From: Acanthococcus lagerstroemiae
Lineage: Eukaryota > Arthropoda > Insecta > Hemiptera > Eriococcidae
Direction of reading: 5' to 3'
DNA: 64,000 nucleotides
Assembly (NCBI GenBank): GCA_031841125.1
Contig: CM063106.1
Coordinates: 41,288,001 to 41,352,000, forward strand
A program made the position numbers and the translations under genes. Below the pieces are notes generated by a model. That model was not told where the DNA came from and ran no database searches. It worked only from the letters and a program-made list of their open reading frames with translations. This document shows positions 25,421 through 37,302 of this stretch, one piece after another (within the stretch, counting starts at the first letter, position 1; each line of letters opens with the position of its first letter).

Positions 25421-27444
25421 GTGACGGGAAGAATTATTCTTCTATAAGGTTTTCCGATTAATCGTTCGCGGCGCAATTCGGCCCATCGTATTTCTCGGAG
25501 TTGGCGCAATTCAACCTATATTTGGCACAATTCGGCCGTTTCCGCTTGGCATGTATCATTTTCCGTTAGTTGAAACCTTGTTAGGTTCGCCAAATTTGAT
25601 TTTAATATTAGTTTTACCCAACTTGAGAACTGTGGGATGTAGAGCTAAGGAGAGGAGGACGCGGATTGTCACTCAACTCAATTCTGAACACTGAGTGAAG
25701 CTAAAATTTGGAGAATTCGAAAAATACAATATGGACACATCATACGTTGGTGGTTCCGAGGTTCACACTGCTCACGAACGGTCAGTTTTCCGCGGGCTGT
25801 TTTCATGGACCCAAATTTCTTTTGCCTGAGTTGATTTTGCTCATTACAATTTCTTTTTTGACCTAGTGTCTGCGAAAAAGGAAGAAAACATTCAAATTTT
25901 ATCAAAGTGTTTGTATCTTACCCTACACAAGTTTTCTAATAATGTGCATTGGACACACTGTTTCATTTGTGAAGTAATTTAGTTTATTGAAAAGATAAAA
26001 TTTCTGTTCCGATAGCCAAGTCAGAGCTAGATCGAAAACTTGACGAGTATTCGCAGTCAGCAACAGAGGAAGAACCTCTAATTCGATAGCGTATCCAATG
26101 TGTCCTCATACATTTAAGATTTCCATGTTACCGGACCGTTTCCTTTATTAGCAGGAACAGATGCTGATTGACCTCTTCAGGAACCAGACTTTAGAACTTC
26201 GCTACGACAATAAAATCATCAGCTTATGAAATCAATGGCTCGGTAAGCGTTAGAATCAAGAGTATAAGTGCAATGGAATGATTGAGTTGCAATACATTTT
26301 GAGAAGCCAAGAAATATATGTGCAACTGTGATACTACTATTGCTACTGACACCAGAATCTAAGGGCGAGTAATGGGTCGCTGTTCAAAGTCAGGATATTC
26401 GAAATTACAATCAAATACATTACACATATGTACGCTTAATTTCCATGCAATCTGCAGACATATGGAATCCACGTAGACAATATTCTTTTGCTTAAATTTA
26501 AGCTCAGTTTACTCGTTTTCAGAAGAAAAAATTAGCATTATCTTTTTTCTTTTCTAAAGTAAAATGGACGTCAAGGTACTTTCCTGGCCATATACTGTTC
26601 AGTAATGATATGATATAATATGATATGATATGATATAATATGATTCTTACAATTTCTTCTATCAAAACTGGGCAATAGCTCAGCTTCATGAGTGGTCGAA
26701 GAAGAGGTAAGTGCCCCTATTCCCCCGGCTCCGACGCTGCTGGTGCTGAAGACCAGAAGAAATTTTTGTATGAATTCTGTAGGTGCCAATTTTCAAATTC
26801 GTGGGCAAATGACGGGATGGGAAAGAGAAAATACGTTTATCTGCTTCTTGATCGTTTACATAAGGCACATCAAATAGTTAAATGAAATTCACGCGTATTA
26901 CCAGCTTAATAAATTTTAAATATAATTAATACGCGCAGTACTTCTGTGTGTAATCTGTATCATCCAAATATCGGCAAAACGAATAACAAAGTTGTATATC
27001 ACAAGTATGAGTAAGAGTCTAATAATAACTCCAAAAGCTGCGGTAATAAACCTTCAATATAAGTCAACAAGTTGGAAAGAGAAATCCGATCAAATTATAG
27101 TGTATGCTAAGCGACTAATTCGACCCAGTATTGCTGATGGCCTTATTCGTCCTTAAAAATGTAGCCTAGCCGTTTATAAAATAAATGATCACCGTATTCG
27201 TTCTCAAAAATTTGGCCTAGCCGTTTATGAAACAGACTTAGCACATACTTGATATGAACATGGAAACCCATTTTTACTTTTCAACAAATTCTTGGTTCTG
27301 TCGCTTAGCATGATCTATTATCCATGAATTATCCTGACAAGCATCTACAAAATGCAATATATTGTGTAATGCATAATTACTAACATCTGCAGACGTTACT
27401 GTATCAATGTGAATAGGATTTAGAAACCAACTAAATCAAATATC

Positions 27445-27585
27445 ATAAATTTGAATAAGCTAATTAATCACCACAAAAACAGGGCCGCCTAACTGCTGTT
27501 ATTGAAACTGTAACATCTGGATAAACATAAAAAACATGAACTGAATCGGTATAAATGCACGTACAAGTAGTAAGTACAATAAGTC
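27445..27585 (+). promoter_or_regulatory. Promoter of gene A2
   Basis: TATAAA is at 27550-27555, 123 bases before the start codon, in the same context as gene A with very few differences. Confidence 0.7.
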
Positions 27586-27672
27586 TTACTCAATAAACAC
27601 TAAACGTAGGTAATAGTTCGTGGTTTCATTTTTCCTACTACACTGAACCTCAGATAACTCTACATCAGCAGA

Positions 27673-28952
27673 ATGATGAAGAAAGTATTGAATAGAATCC
27701 TGATCGCCGCATTTGTGGTAAGTATATACACATCATAGCATCATCATTATCATCACCATCAGGTTTCATGTCGGTTACCGGACATAGGCGATTTCTTTTC
27801 CTGAGTGACTTTTTCCTCACTTTCGTTGTATAACTCTTTGAAAAATTTTGTGGCAATTTTCACGATACCTTGGCGCTCGTAAACGCTTTCTCCTTGTTCG
27901 TTCTTCATGCCCGGTATGAGCTTCTTTCCTTCTGACATTTCTTTTCTCACCCTCCTGACCGAACTGCTTTCTTTCAAGATATTTGCTATTTTTCTTGTAT
28001 CAAACTGGAAGAGTCTTAAAAAGTCCTAAAATAAGCTAGAAAAGCAAGCGTCTTGAAAAGTAGTGAACCGGTCTGGATAGTCTTAAAAAATTTGAAACCA
28101 GTTTAAGAGAGTTTTAAATAAGTAACAGGCATGAAAAAATATTTCATTGAGTTTGAAAAAAAAAAAAATGAATTAAAATCTCATTTTGAGAGGTTTAGAA
28201 AAATTTTGAAGCCTCAGACTGTCTTAAACTAATCCATAAGTACCTTAGCATCTTAAATAGAAGCCTGAGATAGTCTTGAATGAATTTGTAAAGACTTCAG
28301 CGTCTTAAATAATTCTCGTAGAAACCTTGAAGAATCTGAAACGTAGCAAGAATCTTCTTTAAAAAAATCTTAATAAGTCCTAAACAAGAGCTTAAAGAAG
28401 TTTTGGAAAAATTTAATGAGATCTGAAAGTTTGAAACAGTGTATTAAATCTTTCCAAACATTCAACTCCTAAGTCGAAACCGAAATTTGAAGTACAACTT
28501 TGCATACGTTTAACTTTAAACACAATACTGGGATCATCAAGCCACATGGGGATGGCTAGGCTACATACTGTAACTGATGTTCCTAGTCCAATGTTTTTTT
28601 CTCATTCAAAAATGGCAAGCCAATGCAATCTGGTGGAGAATATTATGCCACACACAAATTTAAAAAACAAGAAAATCTGGATAGGACGTAGAAAAATTCT
28701 CATTATACCTTACATAATATAATCGCTCATCCGGTTTTTTTCTTTTCTTCAGTACCCAACGAAAAATAGACCTGGAGCATTCACTTGTGCATGCGACAAG
28801 CTTCTGTACATAATTTATGTAAATTCCAAAAAATACATTTAGTCAATTTATTAATTTTTCTGGCACCTTTTCAGGTTGCAGCTACTTTGGCTACGATAGG
28901 TCAAGCGACGCCAGAATCAGGCCCCAGCCCACCCGGAGCAGGGCACAGGTAG
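27673..28952 (+). CDS. Gene A2: duplicate of gene A, PIP-like secreted peptide
   Basis: Exon 1 is 27673-27717 (MMKKVLNRILIAAFV, gtaagt donor). Exon 2 is 28875-28952 after ttttcag, encoding VAATLATIGQA, then TPESGPSPPGAGHR and a stop. The product is 40 residues. It differs from gene A by Met to Ile in the signal peptide. Two extra bases after the His codon turn TGA into AGG-TAG and add a terminal Arg. Genes D and F also carry one basic residue after GH, so a trimmed C-terminal K/R may be ancestral. The intron is 1157 bases, longer than in A. AATAAA is at 29126-29131. Signal cleavage after GQA would leave 14 residues. Confidence 0.8.
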
Positions 28953-29649
28953 ACGGCTGAGTTTTCAAGTTCACACTCGCACCAGTGACTGTTACACATA
29001 TCTTTCTCTCGCTCAATAACTTCCAGATGCGAAATAATGAATGTTTCGCCGCCAAAATTAGTGTTAGGCAGATATATGTACAGTTATCGGTAGAAATGTA
29101 TCTTGTTTTTCGTTAACTCCATATGAATAAAAGATACATATGACCTTTTCATCATGAAATTATTTCTTAATGGTGGCATAACAACATAGCAACGTACATG
29201 TAGTATAGGGGTTTTTTGGTTGCTGATTTCAAGTAGGTAACGTTTTAGATTTTTTATCCGTCGCCCTCTAAAGCCTTCAAATTCAAAACGAAAGGAAACA
29301 TTGACTTAGAATACAAAATCAAAGTATTGAAACATTTCTGGATCGCTGATTCCAAATGTTGCATCAAACTTTTGATCCGACTCTGATCTCAGCCCTATTA
29401 GCCATATTTAAACCCTGTCAAATGGACCAATTCGACTTTGATGAAAAAACTGAGCAAGGTATTGAAATTGGGATATTTTGGGTCGTAGATTTCGAAAATT
29501 CAGTCAAATTTCCAGTGGACAAAATGATGGTAAATTCCCCCGCCGTTCCTCCGGAATTAATTGCCGATGATCTTTAATGACAGTAAATTTCCTCGGCGTT
29601 TCTTCAGCATTAATTGTCGAAGATCTCCGGAGATCATGAATTTCCTCAG

Positions 29650-31278
29650 TGTTAATAAATTACGTGAACACCATCCTGAATGTCTCTTTACTGCGGATAA
29701 CGTTTATAGCTATAATATTCAAACATTGCTTCCTCAGATTTTGTACAGTGCAAAATGAAATTACACAGTTGCTAACTTATCAATCCTGATAATTAGATCA
29801 GTGCCTATCTTTGTCCCGTGAACTACGTGTAGGTAGGTAACAAAATAAGAGCAGTGTGGTATTATCACCGCTCCGCAGCCTTTCCAGTCTCATGTCACAT
29901 AACATTTTGTTAACGTTATAAGGATTGCCCGATTCAGCTAAAAAAGAAAGTGTTTGAAAGCAACACCCTTTCTGTTCTAACCTATGGAGCTCAAACCTGG
30001 GCATTAACGGAAGGACAATTGCTAGGGTTGGCGAGGGCGCAGATAGCCATGGAAAGGTCGGTATTAGGAATAAAAAGAGCTGACAGGATCAAAAACTCAG
30101 CAATTAGAGCGAAGACGGGCTTTAAAGATGGCCGATACATGGTAAAAAGGCTGAAGTTCGGATGTGCCGGGCTCTTGGTACGCAGGGAGGAAGGGAGATG
30201 GGAGAAACAAATCCTGGACTGGACCCCTCTGAACTGGATAAGAGGAGTTGGTCGCCCAAGAAGAAGACGGAGAGATGAAGTGGTGTCAGTTGGGGGGATA
30301 GGCTGGGGGAGGGATGCTTGGGTGAAACGCCGTTGGGAGCGAATAGAGGAGGCTTATGCCCGTCAATGGGCGCAGGGGGGAGGTGATGAAAATTAGAATA
30401 CCACCTACCTAATTATAAATACAAATAGAAGAAAACTTCTAACTAAAAAAGGGAAGGGCTCATGATTTTTAACTTGTTAGAAGCTGGTCAAATAGATCTT
30501 CTACGGCTACCCTTTATTTCATGTTCCTTCCTAAGGAAGCTTATTTTGTTTTTCATATACTTCATTTTCTTACTTCGTTATTTGTTACTATTTTGCTTAC
30601 GGTTAGAAGTTAAATTTCGTTTACTTTAACCCAGAGTTAGTTAGAAAGGTGTTAAAAGATGTTGTAAAGTGTACAGCTGCAAAAACTTTCCCTCGTAATA
30701 AAGGCTTATTTTATTTATTTATTATTTATTATAAGGATTGCCTGCAGTGGCGGCAAGTATGGTGTGGTGGTCACAAGCTGGAGCACTACATTTTCAACTG
30801 CGTTTTTATAGTGTTTTTCCAAACTACTCTCTTCCAAAATATATGACTTCCAGAATTTTTATAATGTTGGTTGAATCTACACTTTTTCTTCTACTCAGTA
30901 TCGCGAAGCCAGAGTTTCTAAGCGCATGGGGAGAGGCACATTAAAATTTCAAAATTTGGCAAAGGAAAAAATAAAACTTTTTCAACATTTAACTTTTAGT
31001 AAGTAGTTTTTTTCACACCTGTCCTGATTTATCGGTATAGTTAGAATTTAACCCTTGTAAGGCTAGAAGCACAGAATGATAAGAGCTCAAACGTTTTGAT
31101 TTTTTTTTTTAACCAATTGTTTAAAGCAACATCTGAAGGCGAGAGTACAAATTAGAGAAAAATTTCAAAATGAACAACAAGCTGAAAAACATATTGCCAA
31201 GTGCCAACTTATCACTGTCACATTGAATAATAAATTTGTTTTCAACTACAGAATGGCTCATAAATCCCGTAACCCAAT
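29650..31278. repeat. Extra partial copy of the B-gene 3' flank, carrying a LINE insertion
   Basis: This matches about 17458-18260 but has no gene B exons in front of it. It is bordered on both sides by the gcattaattgtcgaagatct array, which suggests recombination within the array moved it between A2 and B2. A 789-base LINE fragment sits inside it. Confidence 0.75.
29940..30728 (+). mobile_element. 5'-truncated LINE insertion with 14-base target duplication
   Basis: The 14 bases ttataaggattgcc occur at 29926-29939 and 30729-30742; the uninterrupted site is at about 17725. The insert opens mid-ORF and encodes (29950-30396) the C-terminal part of a LINE ORF2: LSVLTYGAQTWALTEGQL, then QIAMERSVLGIKRADRIKN, then GRPRRRRRDEVV, then WERIEEAYARQWAQGG. 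It ends in a (ttta)n-type tail. The YGAQTWALT and AMERSxLG motifs are typical of insect endonuclease/reverse transcriptase LINEs of the RTE-like kind. The frame is open, so it is fairly young. Confidence 0.85.
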
Positions 31279-31533
31279 GATCTAATTCCTTCAGCATTAA
31301 TTGTCGAAGATCTCCGGATATCATGAATTTCCTCAATGGTCCTTGGAAATTAATGGCCGAAAATCTATGATGATGGTAACTGAGATTCTCGAAAGTTAAT
31401 TCCCGAGGAACGCTAGAGAAATTTACAATCATCGAAGTTCCTCGGCAATTGATCCCGAAAGGAAACCGAAGAAATTTAAGATTTTCGCTATTCAATTCCT
31501 GAGGAAAGCGGAAAAGAAATCTACCACCACCTT

Positions 31534-34353
31534 CCCGATAAAGAATTTGATTGCCCTGAAATTGCCCCGGACTTATTGCCCTGCAAAAGGCAACTGGTTG
31601 CCCTGTAATTGCCCTCCAGCACTCCAGCACCGACCAATCAGAACGCACCATTTTACCATTGCGTAAAAAGGCAACATGTTGCCCTCAAGTTGCCATCTGA
31701 GTTGCCTTTTCAGATTGCCCCATGGTTGCCCTATCGGTTGCCCTTCTGGATTGCCCTCTTGTTGCCCCATGGTTGCTCTCTCAGTTGCCCTTCTGGATTG
31801 CCCTCTGGTTGCCCCGTGGTTGCCCTTCCAGATTGCCCTCTTATTGCTCCATGGTTGCCTCGTGGTTGCCTTCTCAGTTGTCCTTCTGAATTGCCCTCTT
31901 GTTGCCCTATGGTTCCCAGGATGTTCTCAATTCAGTACTACTCACCCATGAAGACACACTCACTTATATCACAGGTGACAAAATGGAATAAAAGTGTAAA
32001 AGTCAAAGGCTATATTAACTGGAAAACAAGATTGAATATATACATATTATGTAAAAGAAGGGAATGAGGATGTAATCCAATAAAAATCCTCAAAGGAAAT
32101 GAAAATGAGGTACCTATCTCTTATATATGGGTCATTCTACCGAAACCTTAAGAATTCATGCTTTTTTTGTTTAAAAAAAAATAAAGACAAAACATTATTA
32201 CTTGTTTTTTCATCGAAATCATTTATATGCATATAATAGAACGTATTTATGAGGTTAAACCAATAGCATACTTCCTAGGGGAGGAGACACAGAGGGGGCT
32301 CAAAATGATAAGACCACTACGCTGAAAGAATGGCAGCCCACGTTGAAGGAACTGTTGGCTATAGAAAGAAGTTCCTACGCGCACGCGTGCCCGTGTACTG
32401 TGAATACGCACGTACTCTTCCACACGCACATCAATGAACTCGTATCAGTGTTGCCAGGTGCTCCGGATTTTCTAGTCAATCTCCGGATTGATCGACCTTC
32501 GGCAAAAAATATCTGAATTTTTGAATAATGTCCGGAAAGTTTGGGAAAAATCCGGATTTTCGTTGTTTTTTCTCGTTTTGTGGTTTATTCAACTTCTGAT
32601 TAATTTGAAATATTTTTCTGTGGCTGACTGCATTTTCACTGCACTAAACTGGATTAGAAAAAATGTTTTCTTACTTTCTTACCTTAATAATTACTCAGTT
32701 TTCCTTCCACCCACAGTATCCTCTTTCAGAAATATTTGCTCTGTGTCTGTTTTCTGACTGGTTCAAATTTGACCACGGTGAAGGACAAAAAAGCGAGAGA
32801 CACGTTTTCAAATATGGCTGCATTGATTCTGATCGAGTCTAAAACACGTACTGCATTACCAACTTGTTCACTGTACTCACACAAAAACTGTACACACGCA
32901 TCAGTTTATCCAAACACGCAGAGATAATATTTACAAAAAAATTTTTGAAGTCCAATCCATGGCGAAGGACAATTATGTCGAAGGGATTTTTGAGCATTTA
33001 AATGAGATTTCCAAAAGGAGTAGGGGCACGATACTTCAAATTAATAAAAAAGATACAATAATTTATCCTCTGAGTTTATACAGTATTAGAGGACCCTATT
33101 GTTTATGCATTGCCAGATATCTATTTGGGATAAAAGTAACAAGGTTTCGGTAGAATGACCCGTATACATTATTAAAAATAGGATAATGAATGGCTGCGTC
33201 AGCATACAGCTATACAGTTACATATTATTGAATAGAATTGACATTTGAAATATAAAGAATAATATGTGACCGGCTCTGAAGGAGTAGACCTTATGGCTAA
33301 ATTATTGATTTTGAGATGTGAATGGTTTCTGAACTTTCGAACCCTCCTCTTTCACGCATTATCGTGTGCGAAATAGCAAGATATGCATTCTAGGCGATGG
33401 TAGAGGGGCATTGATTACACCATATCATTGCAAAAATACGAGTAATGAGCGTACGGTTCGTTGTGTCGTTGTTGAGTAATTGAGGAGATGAGAATCAAAA
33501 GTGACTTTATCCAATTTTCATATGAAATAGGTTAGTGAGCGTCCTGACGGTAACGGAACATGAAAATGTTTGTCACGTACGTTTTGTGAGTTGCCTGCCT
33601 ACCATATTAGTAGGAGAAACTGCCCTAGGCCACGCGCAGTAAATCCCATCACTTTTTCTCAAACATTTTTTGGCGAATAATGTCACTGTTGATTCTAACC
33701 TCTACTGCTTTAATGGCTTCTGCCGTTTTTGAATATCTGCAACGAAGCATTGCAATTTGATCAAGCCAAATATGCGATATCTGGTGCAAATTCCGTGTGA
33801 TCCGCGACTAAAAAAATCAGCGGAATTTTCTGATTCAGTCCGGCATGAATGCACCCTAAGAATGCACCATGCGCAATCCTCTGATACCTGTCACTCTATA
33901 ATGCTATGCTGTTACACGTTTCGTAGGTACACAGAAATATATACGGAAAACGTATTACGTTTAGCATGTACGTCGTACTTGTACTCACCTCTTCGAACGG
34001 CAACGGTGTAGAATCTGACTATACTTCAAATTGCTTCGCTTTTTCACTTTTAATACCGTATGAAATACAATTTCAGCAATCTTTCACGGAACACTCGTAT
34101 CTCGGAAATACTGGACAAAGTTGTACAATAAAAACTGTTTAACCGAAAGGCAACCAATGAGCAACCAAGAGCAATCAAAGGGCAACCAAAGGGCAACCAA
34201 CGGGCAACAGTGAAGTTTGCTGGAGAATATGAGGCAACTTCTAGAAGTGGGCGGTCCTTCAGCGTGGTTACCCTGTAGTTGCCCTAAAACGGCAACAGTT
34301 ACCCTATTCTACAAGGCAACTGCAGGGCAACCGTATTCAAATTATTTATCGGG
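31534..34353. mobile_element. 2.8-kb TIR element with inverted subterminal GGCAAC arrays
   Basis: The ends are cccgataaagaatttgattg (left) and caaattatttatcggg (right), imperfect inverted repeats. Just inside the left end (31550-31920) lies an array of ttgccct and ggttgcc units. The right end (34148-34335) has the opposite-strand version (gggcaaccaa units). The first block copy shows the uninterrupted site. No transposase was recognised, so it is likely non-autonomous; the proline/leucine-rich frames at 31609 and 31676 are repeat artefacts. A second TIR element is nested inside. Confidence 0.75.
32129..33161. mobile_element. Nested TIR element (gggtcattctaccgaaacct ends)
   Basis: The left end gggtcattctaccgaaacct and the right end aggtttcggtagaatgaccc are exact inverted repeats. 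The element lies inside the larger one at 31534-34353. The interior contains a 64-codon frame at 32959 of unknown nature and no recognisable transposase. Confidence 0.7.
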
Positions 34354-34724
34354 TTAGACAAAAATCTGATAAAATTTTGAATAAAATTTTCGGACGACAA
34401 ACACGTACCTATTCCGATACACTGTTCAAGTTTTCTCATCTCTCTATACATTAAAAAACAAAACTCCTCCTCCCGCATAGCGAAAGATTGAGGACCGCTG
34501 ATAGAGGGGGAGCAAACGAAGCGCAAAGCAAACCTCAACTCAGGAAATTAGACCAAACACTGGACGAGCAAGGCCGGTCCGAGCGAAGCGAGTGACGGCG
34601 GGGGGGTTGGGCCGCAAAGCGGCCATGGGGCGAAGCCCCCTAGTAATTATTAACATCTGTAGACAATTAGACATTCTTCAATTATATGAACAGAATTTAA
34701 ATGCCAACGAAATCGAAGATCATA

Positions 34725-34860
34725 AATTTGAATAAGGGAAAAAGATCACCCCAAAAATAGGGCCGCCTACCTAAGGTTATTGAAACTGTAACATCTGGAT
34801 AAACATAAAAAACATGAACTGAATGGGTATAAATGCACGTACATAAGTACAATAAGTCTT
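34725..34860 (+). promoter_or_regulatory. Promoter of gene B2
   Basis: TATAAA is at 34828-34833, 110 bases before the start codon, matching the context and spacing of gene B. Confidence 0.7.
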
Positions 34861-34937
34861 ACTCAATACACAATAAACGTAGTAGTGGTTTCATTTTACC
34901 TGCTACACTAAACCTCAGATAACTCTACATCAGCAGA

Positions 34938-36002
34938 ATGATGAAGAAAGTATTCAATAGAATCCTGATCGCCACATTCGTGGTAAGTATACACATCATC
35001 AGCATCAGGTACCGTGTCGGTTGTCGGATGTAGACGATTGCTTTTCCTGACGCACGACTTCCGATTTTCCTAGACAGGGTTAGTCGACCCTAGGTAAAAT
35101 TACTCGGAGTAGTTTGCCATTGTTTTCCCAATGGTTTATTGCATTAGAGATTTTCTTTCTCGGTGCCGTACAGTGTGTAGATGCAGTTTGTATACTAGCC
35201 ACGTGTTTTACGACATTGAGTAAGCTTTTCACGACGTGCACAGGCACAGTACCAATCTTTCTGATCTGGTAGTTACACGTCCTGGGATTGTTAGGCTTTG
35301 TTCGTTCAAACTGGCGGGGTTACAGGGCGCGCTATCTTTCCGTCTCGATTTATATTATGGTCGCTCTGTTCATTAAGATTTTAGTGAGGGTAGTCGAATA
35401 TCACCAACTATTCCCCTCTTTGTATATTAACTGGAATTGGTGTAGAATTATTTTGTACTTTCGAATTTTTTATCTCTAAAAATTGTGAGTAAGCGAAATT
35501 TTTCGTACTTGAAGTACAGTCACCCTCAAGGGACAAAAGCCAATTTCAATTTTAAGAATGTTAAAGACGTAGTTACATTACATTGGCCATGGGAGACGAA
35601 ACTTGACTTTCAGTTTGGGGGGGGGGGTGGAGAAGAAAAGTTTGCAGACCAATATTTTTTTTAACCAAAAATTCGCCAAAAAAATGTGTACAAAATGAAA
35701 ATTGGCCGATTTCTTAATCAGAAACTTTTTAATAGAAAAATAATAATAAACAAACAAACGTTCTTAAGAAATGAAAAATTCAAATGAATAGTTTCAAAAT
35801 TTGCTGGCTGCCAAATTACTGTAGGAGAAGTTTTCAACCTAAGCCCCCAATAGTTTCGTCCCTGTTGGCCATCCACGTCATCTAAAGAAACCGACTCAGA
35901 GACTTTGATAATTGGTTTTAGGATGCAGTCACGTTGGCTCTTACTGATAATGTGCAGGCAGCAGCTGCTGGCGGACCTGCCCCAGGAGCTGGCAACAAAT
36001 AA
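34938..36002 (+). CDS. Gene B2: duplicate of B, with a charged residue in the signal core
   Basis: Exon 1 is 34938-34982 (MMKKVFNRILIATFV, gtaagt donor). Exon 2 is 35922-36002, after ggttttag, encoding DAVTLALTDNVQA, then AAAGGPAPGAGNK and a stop. The product is 41 residues. Relative to B, the first exon-2 codon is GAT instead of GTT, placing Asp in the middle of the hydrophobic core, which should weaken or abolish secretion by the standard rules. The tail GGPAPGAGNK is closer to the family motif than that of B, but still lacks SGPS and the His. AATAAA is at 36083-36088. It may be a decaying copy. Confidence 0.65.
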
Positions 36003-37026
36003 AGGCGCCGCTGACTCATGGAGTATTCCCTCAGTGCCGGGGATGATTACACTTATAATTCTCTAGCATATGAGCTTCCTAGAATAAAATCATACGTGTT
36101 GCATCACCATGATCCGAAACCTACTAAAAACAGTACATATCATGTGTATCTTGCTATTAGTAGGAACTGTCATTTCACTTGACTTCGTGTTAATAAATTA
36201 CGTGAACACCATCCTGAATGTCTTTTTACTGCGGATAACGTTTATAGCTATAATATTCAAACATTGCTTCCTCAGATTTTGTACAGTGCAAAATGAAATT
36301 ACACCGTTGCTAACTTATCAATCCTAATAATTTGATCAGTGCCTATCTTTGTCCCGTGAACTATGTGTAGGTAGGTAACAAAATAAGAGCAGTGTGGTAT
36401 TATCACCGCTTCGCACCCTTTCCAGTCACATGTCACATAACATTTTGTTAACGTGTTATAAGGATTGCCTGCAGTGGCGGCAAGTATGGTGTGGTGGTCA
36501 CAAGCTAGAGCACTACATTTTCAACTGCGTTTTTATAGTGTTTTTCCAAACTACTCTCTTCCAAAATATATGACTTCCAGAATCTTTATAATGTTGGTTG
36601 AATCTACACTTTTTCTTCTGCTCAGTATTGCGAAGCCAGAGTTTCTAAGCGCATGAGGAGAGGCACATTGAAATTTCAAAATTTGGCAAAGGAAAATAAA
36701 ACTTTTTCAACATGTAACTTTTAGTAAGTAGTTTTTTTCACACCTGTCCTGATTTATCGGTATAGTTAGAATTTAACCATTATAAGGCTAGAAGCACAGA
36801 ATGATACGAACTCAAACTTTTTTTTTTTTTTCTAACAATGGTTTAAAGCAACATCTGAACGCGAGAGTACAAATTAGAGAAAAATTTCAAAATGAACAAC
36901 AAGCTGAAAAACATATTGCCAAGTGCCAACTTATCACTGTCACATTGAATAATAAATTTGTTTTCAACTACAGAATGGCTCATAAATCCCGTAACCCAAT
37001 GATCTAATTCAGTATGTACTTTGGTA

Positions 37027-37215
37027 GTTAATTACTGCGTTTATTGCGTAAACTGGCAGAACTAATGGTATTAGAGATTATAAATTTGAAAATTCTGATT
37101 GATTTACACCCTATTCATGCGACAACTTACCGCTTTTATAAAAACTATAAAGGTGTTCAAATATTAGCTATGCAATCCGGATACGTATAAATGAACGAGA
37201 GGGAGTCCGAAATTC
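37027..37215 (+). promoter_or_regulatory. Promoter and conserved upstream block of gene C
   Basis: TATAAA is at 37196-37201, 107 bases before the start codon. An upstream block (ttaattactgcgtttattg, then ctaatggtattagagattat, then aaatttgaaaattctgattg) is shared with genes D, E and F. It is a candidate enhancer or tissue-specific element. Confidence 0.65.
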
Positions 37216-37302
37216 TCATCAGTACCGCTGAGTGAATTTTCGAGCGTACAACATTATAATACTAATTATTGAGTCTGCATCTTCTAATAATCGTCCTGCA
37301 AA

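Larger units (their letters stand above)
24340..29650. repeat. Segmental duplication, second copy (carries gene A2)
   Basis: This is the counterpart of 11312-15400 with high identity through promoter, exons and intron. It keeps about 810 bases of LINE-related sequence at 25096-25905 and about 340 bases of intron at 28357-28698 that the first copy lacks. At about 29650 it breaks off inside the aattaattgtcgaagatc repeat array and joins a fragment of the B 3' flank. Confidence 0.85.
31280..37010. repeat. Segmental duplication, second copy (carries gene B2)
   Basis: This matches about 15361-18265, including both exons of B, the intron and the 3' flank. It is lengthened by the TIR element at 31534-34353, whose empty site is at about 15607 (ccaccaccttatagacaaaa). 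Confidence 0.85.

Noticed and set aside
31541..31920. CRISPR-like regular repeats
   Set aside because: The units are short, variable and contiguous without unique spacers, in a eukaryotic context. They are subterminal element repeats.
31609..32067. 152-codon open frame rich in Leu, Pro and Cys
   Set aside because: It is the translation of the ttgccct/ggttgcc array at the end of a transposable element; the regular repeats explain the open frame.
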